A stretch of 64,000 nucleotides of DNA from Pseudomonas paeninsulae (GTDB lineage Bacteria > Pseudomonadota > Gammaproteobacteria > Pseudomonadales > Pseudomonadaceae), in the NCBI RefSeq assembly GCF_035621475.1, contig NZ_CP141799.1, forward strand, positions 342,001 to 406,000, written 5' to 3'. Made by a program: the position numbers and the translations under genes. Positions 11,767 through 19,590 of this stretch are shown piece after piece (position 1 is the first letter of the stretch; every line of letters starts with the position of its first letter). The notes under the pieces were generated by a model. That model was given only the letters and a program-made list of their open reading frames with translations, made no database searches and was not told where the DNA came from.

Positions 11767-12662
11767 AAGGTTTCAGTTTCTCCCGCTTCATGTTGTGGGC
11801 GGGCTTCGCGTTCATCTACCTGCCGATGCTGATCCTGGTGATCTACTCGTTCAACAGCTCCCGTCTGGTCACGGTCTGGGGCGGTTGGTCGATCAAGTGG
11901 TACGTCGGCCTGCTCGACAACACCCAGCTGATGAACGCGGTAATGCGCTCCCTGGAAATCGCCTGCTACACCGCGATTGCCGCGGTTATCCTCGGCACCA
12001 TGGCCGCCTTCGTCCTGACCCGGGTGACCCGCTTCAAGGGTCGCACCGTGTTCGGCGGGCTGGTCACGGCGCCGTTGGTGATGCCGGAAGTGATCACCGG
12101 TCTGTCGCTGTTGCTGCTGTTCGTGGCCATGGCCCAGTTGATCGGCTGGCCGGCCGAGCGCGGCATCCTGACCATCTGGATCGCCCACACCACCTTTTGC
12201 ACCGCCTACGTGTCGGTGGTGGTGTCCTCGCGTCTGCGTGAACTGGACCTGTCCATCGAGGAGGCGGCCATGGACCTGGGCGCCAAGCCGTTTAAGGTGT
12301 TCTTCCTGATCACCATTCCGATGATCGCGCCGTCCTTGGCGGCCGGCGGCATGATGTCCTTCGCCCTGTCGCTGGACGACCTGGTGCTGGCCAGCTTCGT
12401 TTCCGGTCCCGGTTCCACCACCCTGCCGATGGAGGTGTTCTCCGCCGTGCGACTGGGCGTGAAGCCGGAGATCAACGCGATCGCCAGCCTGATCCTGTTG
12501 TCGGTGTCGCTGATGACTTTCATTATCTGGTTCTTCGCCCGCCGGGCCGAGGTCAGGCGCAAGAAGGCCGTACAGCAAGCCATGGACGAAACCACGGGCA
12601 TCCGCGAGCAGCAGGGCCCGGACAGCCGCCGCGATCCGTCGCAGGTGCAAGCGCCCGCCTAG
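11763..12662 (+). CDS. spuH: Polyamine ABC transporter permease (PotI type)
   Basis: 299 residues with six predicted membrane helices, beginning FSRFMLWAGFAFIYLPMLILV. The permease coupling loop is EEAAMDLGAKPFKVFFLITIPM. It is the second inner-membrane half of the polyamine transporter. The C-terminal tail after the last helix is long, charged and Gln/Pro-rich (REQQGPDSRRDPSQVQ), longer than PotI of E. coli (281 residues). The start has GGAGGG at 11751-11756. It ends the operon at a strong terminator. Confidence 0.95.
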   Translation: MKGFSFSRFMLWAGFAFIYLPMLILVIYSFNSSRLVTVWGGWSIKWYVGLLDNTQLMNAVMRSLEIACYTAIAAVILGTMAAFVLTRVTRFKGRTVFGGLVTAPLVMPEVITGLSLLLLFVAMAQLIGWPAERGILTIWIAHTTFCTAYVSVVVSSRLRELDLSIEEAAMDLGAKPFKVFFLITIPMIAPSLAAGGMMSFALSLDDLVLASFVSGPGSTTLPMEVFSAVRLGVKPEINAIASLILLSVSLMTFIIWFFARRAEVRRKKAVQQAMDETTGIREQQGPDSRRDPSQVQAPA

Positions 12663-12678
12663 GCAGTTGTATGGGTAA

Positions 12679-12712
12679 ACAAACAAGGGTCACTGCGGTG
12701 ACCCTTGTTTGT
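12679..12712 (+). terminator. Terminator after spuH
   Basis: Perfect 15-base inverted arms (ACAAACAAGGGTCAC at 12679-12693, GTGACCCTTGTTTGT at 12698-12712) around a TGCG loop, 17 bases after the spuH stop. The distal 3' arm is T-rich (TTGTTTGT), which can serve as the U-tract. Confidence 0.8.
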
Positions 12713-12788
12713 AGGGGATTGTCCGGACGACCCGGGTGTCGGGCGGCTCGGGCGGCGATCCGTTCGGAGCGCAGCGCCAGGCCGCCAG

Positions 12789-12833
12789 GTTGCGCCGCAC
12801 CGCCCAACCTCGGCGCACTGCCTGCGGCGAGTA
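12789..12833 (-). repeat. Inverted copy of a dispersed repeat also found twice at 25.35-25.56 kb
   Basis: The segment with TGCGCCGCACC, CAACCTCGG and GCACTGCCTGCGGCGAGTA is the reverse complement, with few changes, of the core of the repeats at 25351-25424 and 25484-25557. It lies in the 312-bp non-coding gap between spuH and topB, in which I see no gene. Confidence 0.65.
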
Positions 12834-12974
12834 GCGGCCTATGTGTACCTCGCCGATTTCGCCCTGGCGACACTGTGTTCGGCGTGCAACGACATTAACT
12901 GTACATCCATACAGATTAAGGTTGCCTGAACCCGCGCCACTGCGCATGCTGTGCGTCATCGCGACAAGGAATCA

Positions 12975-14930
12975 ATGATGGCGGCCATGCGGCTCTTCCT
13001 CTGTGAAAAACCTTCCCAGGCCAAAGACATCGCCAAGGTGCTCGGGGCCACCCGGCGTGGCGATGGCTGCTGGCTGGGCAGCAACCTGACGGTGACCTGG
13101 TGCATTGGCCACCTGCTGGAAACCGCGCCACCGGACGCCTACGACGCACGCTACAAACGCTGGGTGCTGAGTGACCTGCCGATCATCCCCGAGCGCTGGA
13201 AGATGCTGGTAAAGCCCAAGACTGCCGGCCAGTTCAAGGCGGTCAAGCGCCTGCTCGGCGAAGCCGACGAGCTGGTGATCGCCACCGACGCCGACCGCGA
13301 GGGCGAGATGATCGCCCGCGAGCTGGTCGAACATTGCCGCTATCGTGGGCCGATCCAGCGCCTGTGGCTGTCGGCCCTGGACGATGCCTCGATCCGCAAG
13401 GCCCTGGCCGCGCTCAAGCCCGGCGCCGAGACCTTCAGCCTCTACCATTCGGCGCTGGGCCGCTCGCGCGCCGACTGGCTGATCGGCATGAACATGAGCC
13501 GGCTGTTCACCCTGCTCGGCCAGCAGTCCGGTTATCAGGGCGTGCTGCCGGTGGGCCGGGTGCAGACCCCGACCCTGCGCCTGGTGGTCGATCGCGACCG
13601 CAGCATCGGCGCTTTCGTGCCGCTACCGTACTGGGCTATCGAGGTGCCGCTGCTGGCCGACGGCACCGCGTTCAGCGCCCAGTGGCGCGCCGCGGCGGAT
13701 GTCTGCGACGAGCAGGGCCGTTGCCTCAATCAGGTGCTGGCGCAGGAGGCGGCGATCGCCATGGGTAATGCTGGCAGCGCGCGGGTGGTGAAACTGCGCA
13801 CCGAGCGCAATCGCGAAGCGCCGCCGCTGCTGTTCGATCTGGGCACCCTGCAGGAAGTCTGCTCCAAGAAGCTCGGCCTCGGCGCTCAGGAAACCCTGGA
13901 TATCGCCCAGGCGCTCTACGAAACCCACAAGCTCATCACTTACCCGCGCAGCGATTGCGGCTACCTGCCGCTCAGCCAGCACGCCGAGGCGTCGGCTATC
14001 CTCGTCGCGCTGGGCCGGGCCGATCCAGGTCTGGCCGGCCTGCTCGCACACTTGGACCCGCAGCGCCGCTCGCGGGCCTGGAACGACGCCAAGGTCAGCG
14101 CCCACCACGGCATCATCCCGACCGCCGCCGCGCAGAACCTGGAACGCCTGGCCGGCAAGCAACGGGCGGTCTATACCCTGATTCGCGCGCGCTACCTGGC
14201 GCAGTTCCTGCCCAACCACGAATACGATCGCACCCAGGCCGATTTCGACTGCGCCGGCCAAGCCCTGCGCGCGGTCGGCAAGGTGATCGTCGAGTCCGGC
14301 TGGCGCCGTGCATTGCCCGAAGCCCTGACGCCGGCCAAGGGCCGCGAAGCGCCCCCCGCACAAGCACTGCCGGCCCTGCGCGAAGGGCAGGACTGCGCGG
14401 TGGTGGACGTGACCCTCAAGGACCTCTGGACCCAGCCGCCGAAGCCCTTCACCGAGGGCGATCTGATCAAGGCGATGAAAAACGTCGCCAAACTGGTCGA
14501 CGACCCACGGCTCAAACAAAAACTCAAGGACACCACCGGCATCGGCACCGAAGCGACCCGCGCCGGCATCATCCAGGGCCTGCTCGATCGCGGCTACCTG
14601 CTCAAACAGGGCAAGGCCCTGGCCGCTACCCCGGCCGCCTTCAGCCTGATCGACGCCGTGCCCCGCGCCATCGCCGACCCCGGCACCACGGCAATCTGGG
14701 AGCAGGCGCTGGACATGGTGCAGAGCGGCGAGATGAGCCTGGACGAATTCGTCGCCAAACAGTCGGCCTGGATGAGCAAGCAGGTGCAACGCTGCGCCGG
14801 CCTGCGCCTGACCATCAGCGGCCCCGCCAGCCCGGCTGCTGCTACGCCCTGGAAGGGCAAACGCAAGACCGGCAAGCGCAAGGCGACGGTAGGGAGTAAG
14901 CGGGGTGGCAAGCCGGTTGGGCGGGAGTGA
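12975..14930 (+). CDS. topB: DNA topoisomerase III
   Basis: About 651 residues, type IA topoisomerase. The N-terminal Toprim domain begins MRLFLCEKPSQAKDIAKVLG and has the acidic triad in ATDADREGEMIARE. The catalytic Tyr is in HKLITYPRSDCGYLP (about residue 320). The C-terminus is short, basic and Lys/Gly-rich (WKGKRKTGKRKATVGSKRGG), with no zinc ribbon seen. It relaxes and decatenates single-strand-containing DNA. Tandem ATGs at 12975 and 12978 follow AAGGA; 12978 has the better 7-nt spacing, and a third ATG at 12987 matches the family's usual N-terminus. Confidence 0.95.
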   Translation: MMAAMRLFLCEKPSQAKDIAKVLGATRRGDGCWLGSNLTVTWCIGHLLETAPPDAYDARYKRWVLSDLPIIPERWKMLVKPKTAGQFKAVKRLLGEADELVIATDADREGEMIARELVEHCRYRGPIQRLWLSALDDASIRKALAALKPGAETFSLYHSALGRSRADWLIGMNMSRLFTLLGQQSGYQGVLPVGRVQTPTLRLVVDRDRSIGAFVPLPYWAIEVPLLADGTAFSAQWRAAADVCDEQGRCLNQVLAQEAAIAMGNAGSARVVKLRTERNREAPPLLFDLGTLQEVCSKKLGLGAQETLDIAQALYETHKLITYPRSDCGYLPLSQHAEASAILVALGRADPGLAGLLAHLDPQRRSRAWNDAKVSAHHGIIPTAAAQNLERLAGKQRAVYTLIRARYLAQFLPNHEYDRTQADFDCAGQALRAVGKVIVESGWRRALPEALTPAKGREAPPAQALPALREGQDCAVVDVTLKDLWTQPPKPFTEGDLIKAMKNVAKLVDDPRLKQKLKDTTGIGTEATRAGIIQGLLDRGYLLKQGKALAATPAAFSLIDAVPRAIADPGTTAIWEQALDMVQSGEMSLDEFVAKQSAWMSKQVQRCAGLRLTISGPASPAAATPWKGKRKTGKRKATVGSKRGGKPVGRE

Positions 14931-15200
14931 GCGGGTAATAGGCCGCGGCGAACAGGCCACAACTAATTGAAGTCGCTGTTCAAAACACCAGCCATGGTTT
15001 GTTCCCTATTGTCTTTCGACGTCCCGCAGGTTGAGCCAAATTGAGCAGGCCCGCGATTACCGGGCGGGGTGATGGAGGTGCTAGAAAGCTGTTGATTTTG
15101 TTGGTTTTTTAGAAGTTACAAAGCCGTTGGAGTGGCGTTACCTAGAATTCATTAATATGCGAGAATACGGAAGTCCGTCTAATTACAGTTAGGCCTCTTG

Positions 15201-15250
15201 CGATCTGAGGACGACCTCATTTCGTATTTCACCTCCGGGACGACCCGTAC
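15201..15250 (+). promoter_or_regulatory. Guanidine-II (mini-ykkC) riboswitch
   Basis: There are two small hairpins, each with an ACGA (ACGR) tetraloop: TGAGG-ACGA-CCTCA at 15206-15219 and CGGG-ACGA-CCCG at 15236-15247. They are joined by a 16-nt linker. The second ends 9 nt before the AAGG Shine-Dalgarno (15257-15260) of gdx. This is the exact architecture of the guanidine-II class, where guanidinium lets the two loops kiss and frees the ribosome site. The downstream gene is a guanidinium exporter, which fits. Confidence 0.85.
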
Positions 15251-15267
15251 TTCGATAAGGTATCGCC

Positions 15268-15588
15268 ATGAACTGGCTCATTCTTATTCTTGCTGGGTTG
15301 TTTGAAATCGGTTGGGCTATAGGACTTAAATACACCGATGGCTTTACGCGCCTTTGGCCAACGGTTGGCACCGTACTCGCGATGGTGATTAGCCTTGGGC
15401 TACTAGGTATTGCCATGAAGTCGCTCCCCGTGGGCACCGCCTATGCAATATGGGTTGGCGTCGGTGCGGTCGGCACAGCGCTACTGGGGATTGTCTTGCT
15501 TGGCGAGCCCGCGAACGCAGGCCGGCTAGTGAGTCTCGCGCTCATTCTTGCAGGCATTATTGGCCTGAAAATGGCTACGCCGGCCTAA
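15268..15588 (+). CDS. gdx: Guanidinium exporter, SMR family (Gdx/SugE)
   Basis: 106 residues with four membrane helices, a small multidrug resistance protein of the Gdx subtype. The conserved proton/guanidinium-coupling Glu13 lies in [15 protein letters not shown], and the second signature is [20 protein letters not shown]. It works as a dual-topology dimer that exchanges guanidinium for protons in the inner membrane. The ATG follows AAGG with 7-nt spacing. Codon use and base composition are less GC-biased than in neighbouring genes (CTTATTCTTGCTGGG and similar), consistent with acquisition. Older annotation would call it quaternary ammonium exporter SugE. Confidence 0.92.
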   Translation: MNWLILILAGLFEIGWAIGLKYTDGFTRLWPTVGTVLAMVISLGLLGIAMKSLPVGTAYAIWVGVGAVGTALLGIVLLGEPANAGRLVSLALILAGIIGLKMATPA

Positions 15589-15637
15589 CAAGTCAAGCCG
15601 CCGTCGCTTTGCGGCGCGGCTTAATTCAGGCTGTGAG
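15583..15637 (+). other. attC recombination site of the gdx cassette
   Basis: Starts with R'' GCCTAAC (15583-15589). It continues into the imperfect hairpin arms AAGCCGCCGTCGC and GCGGCGCGGCTT around a TTT loop, then TTAATTCAGGC. This closely resembles the short attC of aadA-type cassettes. The final R' core, expected to read GTTRRRY after CAGGC, here reads TGTGAGA, so the distal core is lost or it joins a secondary site. Confidence 0.65.
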
Positions 15638-15658
15638 AACGCGTGCATTGCCTTCTCC

Positions 15659-15979
15659 TCAGCGCGATGCGCTGCGCCGAATGTGCGCCAGCTTCTCTTC
15701 CGACAGGCCCGTCAGCTGGGCCTCCTGGATGCGTCCTTCGCGCAGCAGTCGAGCGAACACCAGGAGCAACTGCGAGTAGCGATAGTCGTATTTGCGGTCG
15801 ATCTCGCGGCGTTTGCGCGCCAGGTACTCCTCGATCGGCCACATCTCGTGCGGCACCGTTACGGCGATGGCTCTTGCTTTGAAGTCAGCCATGATTTCGG
15901 CCAACTCGGCAGTGAGCGCCGCCTCGAACACGCGGTGCGCGAGTTTCTTCTCGGCTGCGGACCACTTGAGGTCGTGCAT
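15659..15979 (-). CDS. Fluorescence recovery protein (FRP)-like protein
   Basis: 106 residues, all-helical. The central signature REIDRKYDYRYSQLLLVFARL (residues about 58-78), the tryptophan before it (Trp47 in EMWPIEEYL) and the tail EGRIQEAQLTGLSEEKLAHI align well with cyanobacterial FRP, including its IDGKYDYRYS core. In cyanobacteria FRP detaches the orange carotenoid protein from phycobilisomes. Here there is no OCP or phycobilisome context, so this belongs to the FRP-homologue family of proteobacteria, whose function is unknown. Start chosen at 15979, where the conserved MHDLKWSAAEKKLA begins with AAGGAG upstream. It lies just outside the integron cassette, on the opposite strand. Confidence 0.8.
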   Translation of the reverse strand: MHDLKWSAAEKKLAHRVFEAALTAELAEIMADFKARAIAVTVPHEMWPIEEYLARKRREIDRKYDYRYSQLLLVFARLLREGRIQEAQLTGLSEEKLAHIRRSASR

Positions 15980-16243
15980 GGATGCTCCTTGCTGGCGCGG
16001 CGGCCCTGCTCGGAATACGAAATACTCGGGACAGGCCGTAATAGTGTTCCTGCTGGCAACCCCGACTTCAGTTCGATTAAAGCCTGCACTACCCCGCAGT
16101 TCAACTTGGGCCGCGTCTTTGCGCTGGTACATCCAGGCCGTGTTGCTTTGAATCGGTTGCCTTTGATCTTAAACCCCACTGAGGCGTTGCCCCTTGACCA
16201 CTGCAGAGCGGGTGGCGCCAAGTCGTTGCTGCGCGGCTTTGAG
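15980..16243. other. Non-coding gap, nothing recognised
   Basis: 264 bases between the FRP-like gene and the thioredoxin-like gene. It presumably carries the promoter of the former (minus strand); no convincing gene, RNA or repeat was seen. Confidence 0.5.
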
Positions 16244-16825
16244 TCAGTCGACGGTTTCCGTCGGCCACTGGCAGAAGCAACCGACCGCCATGGTGTTGCT
16301 GGCGTTGACCGGACGGCCGGCGGCCAGGGCCTCGAGGATCGGCTCGATAAAGCTGTTGCTCGAATTGCAGGTGAGGCCTTCGCTGTAGGGGCCGAAATAG
16401 GCCAGCTGGCCCTGCTTGTCCCAGATCGCCACCGCCGGGCTGGCCGGTATGCCGGCGCTGCCGGGGAGCGGGGCAAGGGCTTGCATTGCGCTCAAGGTGG
16501 CCGGTAACTGGCCCTTGCTGCCAGGCTTTTGCACGGCATGGAAGCTCACGCCCAGGGGGCCGAAGTGCTCGATCAGTTCGCCCAAGTGTTGCTGGTTGCC
16601 GACATTGCACGGGCAGGCCGGGTCCCAGAAGTGCACCAGGCGAATCGGCCCGGGGCCGGCCAGTTCCGCGGGCAGGCGCAGTTCGGCGCCGGCGAACAGT
16701 GCGGTCTGCTGGTCGAACGGACGCACATAGCGCGCCTCGAACCACCAGAATGCGGCAAGCATGGCGGCTATCCAGAGCAGTGCGATGAGGCTGGCGAGCA
16801 GGGTCTTGCGGCTGGGGCGGGACAT
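16244..16825 (-). CDS. Membrane-anchored thioredoxin-like protein (DUF6436 type)
   Basis: 193 residues from ATG 16825; longer upstream frames lack a plausible start. A single N-terminal membrane helix (about residues 9-28) is followed by a thioredoxin-like fold with VHFWDPACPCNVGNQQH, in which the redox site is CPC (Cys71, Cys73) rather than CXXC. Further cysteines lie in EGLTCNSSNS and near the C-terminus in GCFCQW. It probably faces the periplasm. The redox role is inferred from the fold; the substrate is unknown. Confidence 0.75.
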   Translation of the reverse strand: MSRPSRKTLLASLIALLWIAAMLAAFWWFEARYVRPFDQQTALFAGAELRLPAELAGPGPIRLVHFWDPACPCNVGNQQHLGELIEHFGPLGVSFHAVQKPGSKGQLPATLSAMQALAPLPGSAGIPASPAVAIWDKQGQLAYFGPYSEGLTCNSSNSFIEPILEALAAGRPVNASNTMAVGCFCQWPTETVD

Positions 16826-17015
16826 GGCACGATCGGCAGGTGAAAGGACGCATAGCTTGCCATGGCCTGCCGGGCAGCAGAGTATCTTTAACAGTCTGCC
16901 GCTTGCTGGAAGACGGCGTACCGCTTCGCGAGTACGGCCTACGCGAACCCCGCGTTTTCCCACAGCCTGCTGCATATGTCCCGCGGCTAGACCGCCTGAT
17001 TTGATGGAAAGCTTT

Positions 17016-17948
17016 ATGCCAGAACGTTTTCAGCCCGCAGACCTGGTCGCCAATTTGCGCCCCTTGGCCGCCGCGACCATGGCTTTGCCGCATGAGCAGG
17101 CGTACCGGCGTTTCTACGGTTTCGAGCAGTTACCGACCGAAGGCAGCCTGCTCGGCTATTTTCAGGTCGGCGCCTACCGGATTGCCGCTCAGGTCTGGTT
17201 GCCGCAGGCTCCGCGCGCCACCTTGCTGTTAATCCATGGCTATTACGATCACAGCGGTCTGTATCGCCATGTGATCGAGTGGGCGCTTGGCCTGGGCTTT
17301 GCCGTGCTGGCGATCGACCTGCCGGGGCACGGCCTGTCCAGCGGTGCGCGCGCCAGCATCGGCGACTTCGCCGAGTATCAGCTGGTGCTGCAGGGTGCGC
17401 TGGAGCAGGCCGCCGCCCTTGACCTGCCGCAGCCCTGGCACCTGTGCGGGCAAAGTACCGGCGGCGCGATCCTGATCGACTATCTGTTGACCGGCAAACC
17501 CAGGCCAGAGGTGGGCGAAACGATTCTGCTGGCGCCGCTGGTGCGGCCGCGGGCCTGGGCCTGGTCGCAGTTGAGCTATCGCCTGCTGAAGCCCTTCATC
17601 CGCGAGATTCCACGGCGCTTCAGCGACAACTCGAGCGACCCCGAGTTTATCGACTTCGTGCACAACCGCGATCCGTTGCAGCCGCGCAGCCTGCCAACCG
17701 CCTGGGTCGGCGCCTTGAGCCAATGGGTGCCACGGATCGAGGGGGCGCCACGCAGCACGCGCAGTCCGCTGATCATCCAGGGCGAAGCGGACAGGACCGT
17801 GGACTGGCAGCACAACCTGAAGCTATTGCAGGACAAGTTCGCCGCGCCGGAGATTTTGCGCCTGGCCGAGGCGCGCCATCACCTGGCCAACGAATCAGTG
17901 GCTCTGCGTCAGCACTATTTCAATTTTCTGCGTGAGCGGCTGGTCTGA
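17016..17948 (+). CDS. Alpha/beta hydrolase (serine aminopeptidase S33 / monoacylglycerol lipase-like)
   Basis: 310 residues from ATG 17016, which has GGAAA 7 nt upstream; ATG 17004 is possible. The oxyanion segment is LLIHGYYDHSGLYRH, the nucleophile elbow LCGQSTGGA (Ser147), the acid in IIQGEADRTVDW and the base in ARHHLANES. These place it in the Hydrolase_4 family, whose members cleave mono- or lysolipids. There is no signal peptide. It is monocistronic, running away from the thioredoxin-like gene. Substrate is unknown. Confidence 0.8.
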   Translation: MPERFQPADLVANLRPLAAATMALPHEQAYRRFYGFEQLPTEGSLLGYFQVGAYRIAAQVWLPQAPRATLLLIHGYYDHSGLYRHVIEWALGLGFAVLAIDLPGHGLSSGARASIGDFAEYQLVLQGALEQAAALDLPQPWHLCGQSTGGAILIDYLLTGKPRPEVGETILLAPLVRPRAWAWSQLSYRLLKPFIREIPRRFSDNSSDPEFIDFVHNRDPLQPRSLPTAWVGALSQWVPRIEGAPRSTRSPLIIQGEADRTVDWQHNLKLLQDKFAAPEILRLAEARHHLANESVALRQHYFNFLRERLV

Positions 17949-17965
17949 TCGGCAGGGCGGAGCAC

Positions 17966-18036
17966 CGTAGGTTGGGTTAGCGGCGCATGCATCTGTTTGG
18001 CAGGCGCCGCAGCTAGTGAACGTCGCGTAACCCAAC
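17966..18036. repeat. REP-like palindromic repeat
   Basis: CGTAGGTTGGGTTA at the left and GTAACCCAACG at the right are inverted ends. Between them is GGCGC with a partner GCGCCGC. The same CGTAGGTTGGGT end occurs at 41489-41598. It lies between two convergent genes, the usual site of Pseudomonas REP-type elements. Confidence 0.65.
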
Positions 18037-18061
18037 GCAAGCTCATCAGCCGCGCCCTTCG

Positions 18062-18829
18062 TCAGATCCCCTGCGGCGGCGGTGCCAGGTTGGAGCTGCT
18101 CTGGCCTACCGCCAGGCCGGCGCGGATTGCCGCCAAGGCAGCCTGGTAGTACGCCTGGCCTTCTGTCGATTGGGCGAAGCTGACGAATTCTTCCAGCTCC
18201 GGATCGGACAGTTCGCTATAGACGTGCAACAGGGTGTTGTCCAGATCCGCGCCAATCTGTTCCATCAGGCGCTGGCGCTGGGTGTTGAGCAAGGACTGTG
18301 CACTATCGCCGCCGAACAGGCCGGGGAGCATCTGGCTGAGGCTGTCGGCCGCGACCCCGGCCAGGGCCAGGCTGACTTCGGCGCCAGCCTCCTTGGCCGG
18401 CAGCGCCTGGGCCAGGTGGCGGATCAGCAGGCGCCGGGTGGCGCTGGCCTCAATGCGCGGCAAACCCTCGGCATACAGTGCCAGCTGGTCACGGCGGGTG
18501 GCGAGTTGTTCGGCGGCGACCACCTTGCGACCCAGTTCCGACTGGAAAAACCGCAGGGCAGGCAGCGGATCGGCGAGGTTTTGCCCCAGGCTCTGCTGCG
18601 CACGTTGATCGATCGCCAGCGGGGCAAAGCGCTGATTGCTGTTGTTCACCAGTGCCTCATAGACCGCCGGCGGCAGGCTGCTGCGATAGCGCGCCTGCGC
18701 GGCACTCAGGGCATCGTTGAAATGCACGCGTTGCTGCGGCCAGCCGGCTGCCTGGTAGAGCTGAACTTGCGCATCTGCCAGGCTGGGGAGGCTGAGGAAC
18801 AACAGTAAAACTATGGATAGGACGCGCAT
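18062..18829 (-). CDS. Secreted DUF2059-like protein
   Basis: 255 residues with a clear signal peptide (MRVLSIVLLLFLSLPSLADA). The mature part is helical, and its C-terminal half (YSELSDPELEEFVSFAQSTEGQAYYQAAL) matches the DUF2059 consensus, in which a helix ending before S.EG..Y is conserved. It is periplasmic or exported, with no catalytic motif. The gene is convergent with the hydrolase upstream, and no partner is suggested. Confidence 0.7.
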   Translation of the reverse strand: MRVLSIVLLLFLSLPSLADAQVQLYQAAGWPQQRVHFNDALSAAQARYRSSLPPAVYEALVNNSNQRFAPLAIDQRAQQSLGQNLADPLPALRFFQSELGRKVVAAEQLATRRDQLALYAEGLPRIEASATRRLLIRHLAQALPAKEAGAEVSLALAGVAADSLSQMLPGLFGGDSAQSLLNTQRQRLMEQIGADLDNTLLHVYSELSDPELEEFVSFAQSTEGQAYYQAALAAIRAGLAVGQSSSNLAPPPQGI

Positions 18830-18915
18830 ACAGACTCCTGTCTAGCGGGCAGCTATTTTCGATGGCTTGGCGGTGCTTGTCGAGGCATAGCCGGCAGACT
18901 GATAGACTCGCCGGC

Positions 18916-19539
18916 ATGTCTATTTCAACTCATTCTGCGCTGTTAGCGCGCATCGTTGACGATCTGGCCGAACAAGGCTGGTCGTTACAACCCATTTTCG
19001 CTCCTCAGTCTCTGACCCTTGAACTGGCCGATGAGTGCCGCAAACGTGCTGCACGGGGTGATTTGACCCCCGCCAGCATTGGCCGTGGCACTGGCCAGGA
19101 GATACGCGAAGGGGTGCGCGGCGATCGTATTCAATGGCTGGATGCCGGCTTGTCGTCGGCTTGCGACCATTATCTGGCACTGATGGACGGACTGCGTCAG
19201 GCGCTCAACCGTGAGCTATATCTGGGCCTGGAAGATTACGAGTGCCACTTCGCCTCGTACCCGCCTGGCGCCTTCTATCAGAAACATCTCGATCGCTTCC
19301 GCAGTGACGACCGCCGTGCGGTGTCGGCGGTGTTCTATCTCAACCCGGATTGGCAGCCCGAGCAGGGAGGTGCCTTGCGGCTGTACCTACCTGATGCGAC
19401 GACGCGCGATGTGCCGCCAGAGGCCGGCAGTCTGCTGGTGTTCCTTTCCGCCGACATGCCCCATGAAGTGTTGCCGGCGACCCGCGAGCGCTTGTCGCTG
19501 ACCGGCTGGTTCCGTCGCCGCGGCGACGACCCGCTGTAG
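18916..19539 (+). CDS. 2-oxoglutarate/Fe(II) prolyl hydroxylase (PPHD-like, putative EF-Tu hydroxylase)
   Basis: 207 residues from ATG 18916. The double-stranded beta-helix carries the iron triad His124 and Asp126 (QKHLDRF) and His183 (DMPHEVLP), and the 2-oxoglutarate-binding Arg192 (TRERLSL). YECHFASYPPGAFYQKHLD and VSAVFYLNPDW are characteristic of the SM-20/EGLN-like bacterial group. The Pseudomonas member PPHD hydroxylates a proline in the switch I loop of EF-Tu. Orthology with PPHD is inference from similarity; the oxygenase fold itself is secure. Confidence 0.85.
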   Translation: MSISTHSALLARIVDDLAEQGWSLQPIFAPQSLTLELADECRKRAARGDLTPASIGRGTGQEIREGVRGDRIQWLDAGLSSACDHYLALMDGLRQALNRELYLGLEDYECHFASYPPGAFYQKHLDRFRSDDRRAVSAVFYLNPDWQPEQGGALRLYLPDATTRDVPPEAGSLLVFLSADMPHEVLPATRERLSLTGWFRRRGDDPL

Positions 19540-19590
19540 CTCCAGTGATGGCTGGCTTGCGCCTTTCAAGCACCGCCCCCGGGAGGATGT

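Larger units (their letters stand above)
15189..15631 (+). mobile_element. Probable single integron gene cassette (guanidine-II riboswitch, gdx, attC)
   Basis: The left boundary reads GTTAGGC at 15188-15194, a GTTRRRY core site with crossover after the G. The only gene, gdx, ends in the attC R'' box GCCTAAC (15583-15589), which is the exact complement of that boundary, as expected for a cassette whose circular attC joins its two ends. The cassette contains its own riboswitch and one SMR gene with its stop inside attC, the classic compact cassette layout. No integrase gene is visible in the window. The right-hand core site is degenerate (see attC), so it appears fixed. Confidence 0.65.
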
